From Bimuria novae-zelandiae CBS 107.79 (Eukaryota; Ascomycota; Dothideomycetes; Pleosporales; Didymosphaeriaceae), in contig ML976675.1 of NCBI GenBank assembly GCA_010015655.1, forward strand, positions 538,311 through 602,310: a stretch of DNA of 64,000 nt, in the 5' to 3' direction. Position numbers and translations under genes: made by a program. How positions within the stretch are numbered: position 1 is the stretch's first letter; the number at the start of each line of letters is the position of its first letter. Below are positions 57,113 to 64,000 of this stretch, piece after piece. The notes below the pieces were generated by a model that worked only from the letters and a program-made list of their open reading frames with translations, ran no database searches and was not told the origin of the DNA.

Positions 57113-58098
57113 ATGGTGTCGGTTCCGAAGATACCCCATCTTTAGCAATATGGAACAATGAAGCAGCTGGTTGTTGATGGGAAGACCTTCCTCATGCTTG
57201 GAGGAGAGCTCCAGAACTCATCAATGTCATCAGCAGAGTTTATGAGCGAGGTATGGCCGACGATGGCCGCTACAAACGTGAATACACTTTTAGGCTGCGT
57301 TCCGTGGGAGATGATCGAGCCTGAAGAAGGTAGATTCATCTTTTCAGAGCTCGAAAAAAGTTGTACTAGGCGCTCGGGAACACGGATTGCACCTTATACT
57401 GCTCTGGTTCGGTTCCTGGAAGAATGGTAAGCCTAAACGTGTCATACGATATTGTATGCTAAGACAAGTCCAGGAAGATCGACATACGTGCCATCGTGGA
57501 TCAAGACGAACCCAGAACGGTTCCCGCGTGCTGAAATCCGGAAGGCTGGTGGGGTCGTTGAGATTGCAGATGTTCTCTCATCATTTCACGAGCAGAAAAA
57601 TGAGGCCGATGTCAAGGCTTTTGAAAAGTTGCTCAGCCACGTCAAAGAGATCTATGAGGGCCACAACACTGTTTTGATGGTCCAGGTTGAGAATGAGGTT
57701 GGCCTTCTGTTCGATAGTCGGGACGGGAGTGCTGCTGCGAACGAGCAATTCGCAAAACATGTGCCAGAAGAACTGCTCAAATTTCTGGCCGAAGACTACG
57801 ACAATCTCAACGAAGATTTACGAGCTAATCTCAAAACATTTGTTGCGCAATCGAAACCGCAGTCCGGCACCTGGGAAGAGGTGTTTGGCAAAGGACCCAA
57901 GACGGACGAGCTGTTCATGGCTTACCACTACGCGCTGTTCGTCAATCGCGTCGCTGCTGCAGGTAAGAAAGCGTACCAGCTCACTCTATACACCAATGTG
58001 TGGCAGAACTACGCAGGCGATGACAGCGACAATGACTTTCCTATTGTCGTGGGTGGCGGCGGCATGCCCGGCGACTATCCTTCTGGCGGCGCCATCAG
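57113..58098 (+). pseudogene. glycoside hydrolase of the beta-galactosidase/DUF5597-like type, truncated
   Basis: TIM-barrel N-terminal domain: 'VDGKTFLMLGGELQNSS', 'NTLLGCVPWEMIEPEEGRF', 'GLHLILLWFGSWKNG', 'TYVPSWIKTNPERFPRAEI', 'VLMVQVENEVGLL' (Glu of the ENE motif is the likely acid/base), 'LYTNVWQNYAGDDSDND', 'GGGGMPGDYPSGGA'. A 47-nt intron at 57427-57473 (GTAAGC...TCCAG) restores NG-RSTYVPSW. Three defects: TAG at 57143-57145, one extra A in the run at 57354-57359 that shifts frame, and loss of everything after PSGGA at about 58098, where foreign sequence begins. The C-terminal half, with the expected nucleophile Glu and the beta domain, is missing, so it cannot be active. Confidence 0.8.
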
Positions 58099-58933
58099 AG
58101 GTTACTTATGCCTGAGTAATAAAGCGCAATTTAACAAGAGACGGAACCTGTTTGGACTCTGATTTAGTACTCCTGTTTATAAGTTGTAGTATGAGTATAA
58201 TAGAATCTGTGATGCCTGTGTGCTTTCTGAGAACTCTGTTTCTAGTATTCGTGATAGAGTTCCCGGTCTTAGGAATACAGATTCATGATACCGTTCTTGT
58301 AATGCGGTTAGGGTTGGATTTTATCTTCCTTGTAGCCGCCCTCTAAAAACAACCCAGCGTCGCGAAAAACATAGCTAACCAGTAAGCTGGCTGCCCAGTT
58401 ATTGGCTTACTGGTAATTGGCTGACACCTTAAGAACATAAGTTGCTGACAGTGGAGCTCATGCTTCTAAGAACATCTTTCGCCCAGAACCATGACGTATG
58501 TGTCGACTAAAATAGAAAACGCACATGTGGTCCAAATCTGGCCCAGTGAGGCAGTTTCTGGGATCCAAAGTCCAAGACCGTCAAGCACCCGCACCATCCA
58601 AGGCCCAGAGGTTGACTTATCACAGAGGTTGTCCCTGTGCCAGAACTAGTCATCCAAGGCATAGCTGACGTAAGGCTCATGCTCCTAAGGCGCCCTTTGC
58701 CAAGAATCCGGCCCAGCACGGCAAGTTTCCGGAAGTCCACGAAAGCTTGAACACCTGCTCCTCGACCTTTCGTTGGTATTGCAGAAATCTGTCAGTGGGA
58801 GTGCCTACTGTGGTGTTGTTGGCCTGAGCGCCTCACGTGACCTCGGTTAGCGCACTGTATATAGTCTCACTCGATAGCTTTAATACACTTTAAGCTCTCC
58901 GTTCGACAAAATCCACCCCAGCTTCACATAGCT
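58099..58933. other. intergenic, no gene recognised
   Basis: Joins the broken hydrolase to the next gene. Holds a hairpin (58379-58413, arms CCAGTAAGC/GCTTACTGG) and two loosely similar segments with GGCTCATGCT(C/T)CTAAG (about 58453 and 58674), suggesting an old duplication. Possibly eroded repeat DNA; not identified. Confidence 0.4.
58379..58413. repeat. 9-bp-stem hairpin
   Basis: Perfect arms CCAGTAAGC and GCTTACTGG around a 17-nt loop, downstream of the truncated hydrolase. Role unknown. Confidence 0.7.
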
Positions 58934-60726
58934 ATGCGTTCCCTCACAGCGATCCTGGTACGCGAACATTGTCCTCTTTATCAGCCCTGGCTTACGTTCT
59001 ATAGGATCCTACTAGGGATGAGCCGTTCCTCACCAATGTCCGAGCCAACATTCACGAGCCAGAGGTACGATAGCTACAACAGCGCTGTTTTTACTAATCT
59101 TTTGATAGTTTATTGCATTAGGCAAAGCCTTCCTATCCGCACTTGCAGCAGCAGAGACCGAAGATCTAGACGTGATCTGCTCTAGGCTATTGCCTCACAA
59201 ACTTGTATTTGCTCAAGCCCCGGAGTCCCTTATACACGGTTGGCAGAATCCCCATACCCCTAAGAACGGATCCTTCTCTCCACCGGGACGCCTCGAACGC
59301 TGCGAGCCTCACAACACTATTGTCGCTAGCCCGTCTCTTGCAAACCCTGATCCTCAGCCGTCCACCGAACAACCCAGTAAACGAGATATTTTCGCTACCT
59401 TTACTACTTTAGAAGATACGCCTCCCCCCAACGTAGCGGAAGCGACTACAAGCTTAGGACCTAAGGAGTTTTGTGACAATGAAGAGATATGGGACTATGC
59501 AGAAACCCTGATGCCGGTCCATGCTGAGTCGGAGATGTCTGATCGCGGTGAAAATACCACCGTGACGCTGACGGCAAGCTGTTCCAATCCCCATGTTCAA
59601 ATGTTAGAAACATATGAAAATGCGAGTGACACACTAACTGCAGCGGTGCATATAAATGAGGCGTCGAACAGCATGAGTGATATGGAAGAGGATACTCCGC
59701 CCTGGTCCAATCAAGCAGTGCACCACGCCGAAGGCTCTTTGGCATCGCCTTCCCAAGCCTCTTCTACCTGGAGCCTGAGTCCAGTACTTGATAGTATATA
59801 TACATGGTCGGCATCGTCACCCCCGCCCACACATTTTCTTCGATCTATAAAACGGTTAGACTCGCTGTATGGAGGCAGTTCCATACGTGGGCTTAAGAAT
59901 ACACACGAGATCATTGAGCTTGGTGACTCGTTTCTTCTAGAAGATGCGGTAAGCTTTATAGAGTCCTTTCGGTATAGTTGGAGGCAGGACCGTCTCTGGT
60001 ACCGCTCTCCCTTAAGTAATCCAACTACAGGCCGCTCTGTAACCAAGAGAATGCTTATGAGCCTCCGCTGCGCCGAGACAGTCGAACATGACTCCGCTAT
60101 GGATCCTGTAAGGCTTAGAATAGCGCGAATTTTCCTTTACCATTATTTCGAGCAAAAGCGCCTCAGTATCGACAAGAATCTAAACCTCGTAAATCGGCTT
60201 TCCCAGGGTAAGGATAGAGCAAGTGTTGCCCTAGACATAATCTTAGAAGACATGTATGGCCATGACAAACAGAATGATCAAGTAATACATCGGCGCCGAG
60301 AGAGTCTAAAATCGCATAAGAGCCACGGTGAACGATGGTCTCTTCTAGCAGCTCAACTTGGAATTGGAATCATAGTAGCTTGCATTAGGAGCCTCGAAAC
60401 TCATATGTAAGATTCACATCCACGGTCAGAGTGCATTATACATTAATCATTGCAGGAACAACAAAAAGTTCACTAGGAGAATGATACTAGCGCTGCTAAC
60501 ATACATACTAAATGTATACCCTCAAGGCGTCCAGGTCAACCACATGGCAGACCCCTTCGTTCGATGCATGATGGAAGGAGCCTCACCATCCACTTGGCCA
60601 GCAGCAGAGACATTGGCTGCTATGGACATATATAAACAAGAAAAGGAGAAAGAGTGCTCTGATGAGAAGGATGAATGGCAGCCCGTAGCGCTCCCTAAAG
60701 AATTTGCACCGCTTATCTTCATATAG
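58934..60726 (+). CDS. protein of unknown function, three exons (proposed), ~530 aa
   Basis: Proposed exons 58934-58957, 59109-60406 and 60456-60726. Intron 2 (60407-60455, 49 nt, GTAAGA...CATTGCAG) keeps frame and is convincing. Intron 1 (58958-59108, GTACGC...ACTAAT...GATAG) is less sure but its branch/acceptor is strong and it yields a hydrophobic start 'MRSLTAILFIALGKAFLSAL', like a signal peptide. The first 200 residues are Ser/Thr/Pro/Glu-rich and probably disordered; a structured part follows ('HFLRSIKRLDSLYGGSSIRG', 'FRYSWRQDRLWYRSPLS', 'RIARIFLYHYFEQKRLSID'), then two hydrophobic stretches ('LAAQLGIGIIVACIRSL', 'MILALLTYILNVYPQG') and an acidic tail. I recognise no family. It could be secreted, membrane-bound, or intracellular if exon 1 is wrong. 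Confidence 0.55.
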
Positions 60727-61730
60727 GATCCAAACACGCCGTAAGAGAGCATGCGTCCACGGAACTATACTATTTTGGGAGGGTCTCGGAGGGTTTCCAC
60801 TACCCCTGGCAGTTTCCGCTGGTATCTCCTCGGAAACCTGCTTAGTAATAGGCGCAGCCACAAGTGACAGGCATTATCTTGATGCTTTGATTATACTTAA
60901 ACAGCCAGCTTTTCCCTTCGCCTGAGGACTTAAAACGACCATGTTGCCGAATGCGTCTAGCACACATAAAAAGCCAAAGGAATAAATTGCTCCGTCAAAT
61001 ATCGGGAAAAGCGCAGCGGTAAAGTATTCAACGTCAACATCCTATCCCTTTCGACAATCTGTCTTAGCACGCGTTCGAAGCCAATCCTTCATGAGATTGA
61101 AGGAACCTTAGAAATGCAGAAAATAATGTTGTAGGCACTACCTAGAAAAGAATATGAAGCAAAGGGCTTATCAAGTTATACATCACCATGCATGATGCTA
61201 CAGAATACGTGGGATAGAAGTGATAAAAGTAATTAAAAATCGTCATTTGTTCGAGATTTTTTCCCTTCTAATCTTTTTCCATCTCTCTGCTGCGGACCCA
61301 AGTAACTTACATGACTGAACGGAATATGTTTCAGAGTCCAAGAATCACCAGAGTCTTAATTTAGAGAAATGAATATTCACTGAGAAAGCGAATGTTCACA
61401 CTAAGGAAACGAACATTCACTAAGAAAGTGGCTTTCCTTCTCGCTGTCCCAGATCTGGACCAACACATTCTTAGGCCCAGTTTTGGGTCCAAGGTCCGTT
61501 TTAGGGTCTGGGTGCAGTAATTCGTTGCGCCGTATTATGTGTTAATTTTGCTACAATTATAGCTGAGTAGAACGTCTAGATTTGCTCTTACTCATCCTTG
61601 CTTCCTAGGATGTTTCTTCCTAAGATTCACAGGTGTCAAAAAAGACAGGCATCTATTTATAGTCCTTAATAGTTATTTAAGCCGCCCATCACCTAGCTCG
61701 ATTTCTCTATAGACACGCCGCTACGGAACA
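60727..61730. other. intergenic, ~1 kb
   Basis: No supported gene. The three GAANNTTC palindromes at 61371-61418 are listed separately. ATTTATAGTCC near 61653 may be a TATA-like element for the small ORF at 61731. Confidence 0.4.
61371..61431 (+). repeat. three imperfect 19-21-bp repeats each with a GAANNTTC palindrome
   Basis: GAATATTC, GAATGTTC and GAACATTC, each followed by AC and an A/G-rich spacer, at about 20-bp spacing. Resembles paired heat-shock-element half sites (nGAAnnTTCn). Could also be chance decay of a minisatellite. Confidence 0.6.
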
Positions 61731-61919
61731 ATGACTGAGAGTGAAGATCACTGCCGTCCTGTTCGAACTCATAAATTTCGAGCCAGAGTTTTCAATGATC
61801 GAGGGCAACCACGAATTCGATTAACTAGGCCCAAGGGCAGCACAAGCAGACTTGCCAACAATCAAGCCAATCAAGCCGATCTAACCAAATTTAGTAACAC
61901 CTTAACCTCCGCGAGCTAG
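61731..61919 (+). CDS. small ORF, 62 aa, unknown
   Basis: ATG 61731, 'MTESEDHCRPVRTHKFRARV', basic, ends in the spacer of the 40-bp inverted repeat. Upstream TATA-like sequence and a CT-rich leader make expression possible. It may be the start of a retroelement gag. No family recognised; the C-terminal residues are coded by the inverted repeat, so it may be truncated. Confidence 0.35.
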   Translation: MTESEDHCRPVRTHKFRARVFNDRGQPRIRLTRPKGSTSRLANNQANQADLTKFSNTLTSAS

Positions 61920-61974
61920 TGGATTACCATATTAGGTTAGACCGGCTTGATTGGCTTGATTGTTGGCAAGTCTG
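61847..61974. repeat. 40-bp inverted repeat (one mismatch), 48-nt spacer
   Basis: Arms 61847-61886 and 61935-61974, core CCAACAATCAAGCCAATCAA against its complement. The single A/G difference would still pair as G-U in RNA. The left arm overlaps the end of the 61731 ORF. Confidence 0.9.
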
Positions 61975-61998
61975 AGCACAAGGCGGAAGACCAACGAA

Positions 61999-62187
61999 AT
62001 GGAGGGGATTTTAGAGGTACAAAGGATGCTATTACAGAAATTAGCAAGTCAAGAGAACCAGGTGAAGGGCTTCTCCCAAGGGATCAAGGGAGGACGGGGG
62101 GAAGAAGCTCAATTGCAAGGCGACCTCGAACAGCTCAAAGTAGACACTGCCCAAGCGATTCAGGCAACATGGAGCAAAGGTAAATAG
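61999..62187 (+). CDS. small coiled-coil ORF, 62 aa, unknown
   Basis: ATG 61999, 'MEGILEVQRMLLQKLASQEN' and 'AQLQGDLEQLKVDTAQAIQA' show heptad spacing; ends at TAG 62185-62187, after which the same frame continues 'QDQLVELKVQETSCARYF'. A former CAG is likely, so this may be a fragment of a longer coiled coil, for example a retroelement gag N terminus. Low certainty. Confidence 0.35.
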   Translation: MEGILEVQRMLLQKLASQENQVKGFSQGIKGGRGEEAQLQGDLEQLKVDTAQAIQATWSKGK

Positions 62188-62570
62188 CAAGATCAATTGG
62201 TGGAGCTCAAAGTCCAGGAAACTTCCTGCGCTAGGTATTTTAAGTAAAGTGCATCCACCTTTAGAAGGTGCATCTACTATACTAGTTTCATACTGTGAAT
62301 AGCTTCTATGTAGACCTAGTTTCTATGTTGGCTTCCTATAGTTTCTGGAAGCTGTAGATTAGTGGCTTCTCAAAGCTACAGCAGTCTGTGCAGGGTAGAG
62401 GAAGACGCGAGCTGTCCAGTTGGTTGTTCCAGTGTCTCAAAACGAAGACAAAATAAGGGAGTTAGAGCATGAGCAGCTTAATCCTCTTAGAGGGACACCT
62501 GTATTTTATAGATGCGGCTACCGGCCAGGACAAGTTATTCATGCACCTGCCGATAGGAGCAAATCTCTAA

Positions 62571-62626
62571 ACCATGTATCCTATAGCATTTGCTCTAGAC
62601 CATATATCCTGTAGCATTTGCTCTAG
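62571..62626 (+). repeat. 28-bp direct tandem duplication
   Basis: Two units of ACCATRTATCCTRTAGCATT followed by TGCTCTAG. Confidence 0.9.
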
Positions 62627-62660
62627 CACACCATTTGGCATAGGGTTCTTGTTCTGGGAC

Positions 62661-62684
62661 CTCATTTGTCCTGGGACAAATGAG
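62661..62684. repeat. perfect 11-bp-stem palindrome
   Basis: CTCATTTGTCC-TG-GGACAAATGAG within a cluster of CTGGGAC words. A strong hairpin in RNA or DNA; role unknown. Confidence 0.85.
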
Positions 62685-63024
62685 CTGGCACAGGTGCGGC
62701 TCTGGGACTACTTATCCAGATGCTGACGCACCCTGGGACCCCCCTAGCCATAGGGAAATCGTCCCCACGCAGCACGGCGTCTGGGACCCCTGACCACTGT
62801 CCCAGACCTCTTGCTGTACTATTAATAAGCATTTAACGTATTCTTGGCTTGGTATTGAGGCACTAATCACCAGGATGAATTAGCACTGCTATTTTAAGAG
62901 GAGGCCGATTTTGGCCTATGTGGCATTGTCAAGATGTCCACGCTTGCCTTTCTCCTCATCCGTCTCTCTCTGCCCTTTCCCCTCCGTCAAATTGCTGGCT
63001 TAGCAGGAATAAAACTTTTCACGA

Positions 63025-63309
63025 ATGCTTCGTTCGCGCTTCTCTGAACAAGAGGTGAGAATTGGGGCGGAGAGACGGGTAAAGTATCAGGGCGCCGTTC
63101 GTGTGAAGCTCGAGGTGCTGCATTTTCCGCAGGAAGAAGGAAGGGAGCTTAGTCGCGAAAATGTCGAAAGACTAAAGGAGGTATTCCAAACAGACCATGT
63201 TCGTCGGCTTGAACCCAGAAACTACGTTCCTGCTGTCGTTGAACGGACTGACCTTGACAACGCCCTGCAAGCGTCGGGATTCTCGGTAACGTGTTTCACC
63301 AGTCATTGA
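63025..63309 (+). pseudogene. N-terminal fragment of a DUF3723-like fungal protein
   Basis: 94 codons from ATG 63025. 'VKLEVLHFPQEEGRELSREN', 'VERLKEVFQTDHVRRLEPRN' and 'YVPAVV' match the opening pattern of fungal DUF3723 proteins, which are several hundred residues long and of unknown function, often in repeat-rich regions. The frame ends at TGA 63307-63309 inside the repeated CCAGTCAYTGAGCCAC sequence, where a transposon appears to begin, so the gene is cut off. Recognition is from memory of the family pattern. Confidence 0.55.
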
Positions 63310-63332
63310 GCCACACCAGTCACTGAGCCACC
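63299..63332 (+). repeat. two 17-bp direct repeats at the transposon/gene junction
   Basis: CCAGTCATTGAGCCACA and CCAGTCACTGAGCCACC, directly following the break in the DUF3723-like frame and preceding CCACCAAAACTGACGC. Likely the left end of the pogo element to the right. Confidence 0.6.
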
Positions 63333-64000
63333 CCACCAAAACTGACGCAGCTTTCTACACGATAGCTTAACAACGCAACAGTTAAATTTAATATAAATAG
63401 ATTAATATAATAGCTATAATCTCTAGGTACACTAAGTCCTTCTATGGCCTTGCTTATGGCAGTTGCTGCATGTAGGTGGTGCTCGTGATCGTCCTGCACG
63501 GTCCTCCTGCTCTACCTGCTGGAGCACCCTTTCAGCCTCTGCAGCCAGCCTTCGACCTTCCTCAGCCTGTAGAGCCCCTCCAGAGGTAATATACTGCCTA
63601 CGCCTCTCCTGTCTTTGTCTACAACGTTAATTAGTAGCCTGTAGTTTCCTAATATCTTCTACTAGAAGAGTCACTATATTCATAGCATACTAACAGCTCT
63701 TAACTAGCTGCCTAAGCATCTAGTGTATAGGGCTCTAAGACGATCGTTGTAAACGATCACGTATAAGCCTAGCCTGCTGCTCAACCTGAGTAGTAGTGTG
63801 AGGCGTCTCAGCTGTCCATGCTGGCTCAGCGCCCGTCTGTAGTGGTGACGGTGTCCTGACTACAGTCAGGCATGAGAGGACCCGATCAGGACAGGTAGGC
63901 ACCAGCCCTGTCGCTTGAAAGCCAGCCTTGATGTTCTGCTCTGTAAAAACAGCCCTACGTACACGTGGGTAGATTGACAGGAACTCTTCCTTGTCTACAT
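63316..64000 (-). mobile_element. pogo-like transposon, left end; continues beyond the window
   Basis: Contains the C-terminal part of a DDE_1-type transposase on the minus strand and an end-like sequence at 63316-63350. The other end is outside the window. The exact boundary is uncertain. Confidence 0.6.
63432..64000 (-). pseudogene. pogo/DDE_1 transposase C-terminal region with CCHC knuckle
   Basis: Minus strand from the window edge: 'FLSIYPRVRRAVFTEQNIKA', 'GFQATGLVPTCPDRVLSCL' (family pattern SNIQSGFAATGLVP-DP-RVL), a Pro/Thr-rich 'TPSPLQTGAEPAWTAETPHT', helical 'TQVEQQARLIRDRLQR', then 'SGGALQAEEGRRLAAEAERV' and a terminal knuckle CSNCHKQGHRRT-x-C where x is TAG at 63432-63434. Further TAG/TAA lie within. 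The catalytic domain is outside the window. Confidence 0.75.

Larger units (their letters stand above)
62188..63024. other. intergenic with small repeats
   Basis: Carries the 28-bp tandem duplication at 62571-62626, the hairpin at 62661-62684 and several CTGGGAC words between 62650 and 62800. A CT-rich tract at 62950-62990 (CTTTCTCCTCATCCGTCTCT) precedes the ORF at 63025, a usual feature of fungal core promoters. Confidence 0.5.

Noticed and set aside
60583..60861. 92-codon minus-strand ORF
   Set aside because: Overlaps the third exon of the plus-strand gene in antisense, and has no recognisable family.

Overview
The window looks like a repeat-rich chromosome segment of a filamentous ascomycete (Pezizomycotina; a Dothideomycete such as a Pleosporales member is plausible but is inference). 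The reasons are very short introns (47-49 nt, plus one proposed of 151 nt) with fungal GTAnGn donors and CTAA(C/T) branch sites, Fot1/pogo, Tc1, hAT, Copia and chromodomain-Gypsy elements, and strong RIP-type decay. RIP shows as TpA-rich DNA and reading frames of full family length broken almost only by TAG/TAA where sister copies carry CAG, CAA or TGG. No rRNA or tRNA gene was seen. A 435-base assembly gap lies at 2204-2638.

Layout. 1-55,335 is a nested pile of transposable elements, most with intact target-site duplications (TSDs), so insertion order can be read. The oldest layer that can be followed is a minus-strand Ty3/Gypsy element ('Gypsy-1', pieces at about 5,950-9,254, 20,748-21,484 and 32,302-33,050). 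It was hit by a Fot1-like element (197-5,947), which carries a Tc1-like element (216-3,855) inside its own left terminal repeat; by a Copia element 'E' (9,255-20,747), which holds Copia A (15,227-20,523) in one of its LTRs; and by Copia B (21,485-32,301), which holds Copia C (22,254-27,686). Next come two decayed pogo-like transposases (33.4-35.96 kb), a complete chromodomain Gypsy ('Gypsy-2', 35,962-43,118), a solo Copia LTR (43,520-43,789), a Tc1 element (44,568-46,063), an internally deleted hAT element (46,386-49,199) housing a gag-only LTR retrotransposon (46,594-48,274), and Copia D (50,006-55,330).

55,336-64,000 is much less RIP-affected and gene-like. It holds a probable Fe(II)/2-oxoglutarate-type protein (55,730-56,458), a broken glycoside hydrolase of the fungal beta-galactosidase (DUF5597-like) type (57,113-58,098), a three-exon gene of unknown function with a signal-peptide-like start (58,934-60,726), small ORFs around a 40-bp inverted repeat (61.7-62.2 kb), an N-terminal fragment of a DUF3723-like protein (63,025-63,309) and the C-terminal part of another pogo transposase running off the right edge.

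Most interesting signals: (i) Copia A-D have a primer-binding site matching positions 27-39 of tRNA-Lys(CUU), and the gag-only element one matching the same positions of initiator tRNA-Met, so both seem to use half-tRNA primers; (ii) Gypsy-2 has a correctly phased A-AAA-AAC slippery heptamer exactly where gag passes to pol; (iii) the Copia LTRs are mosaics that share ends but exchange cores; (iv) the Tc1-like element at the left edge has ~200-bp inverted repeats that deliver the same 5' region to two convergent genes, one of them an intron-containing accessory gene; (v) Gypsy-2 carries an antisense coiled-coil ORF and an unusual Cys/His-rich extension.
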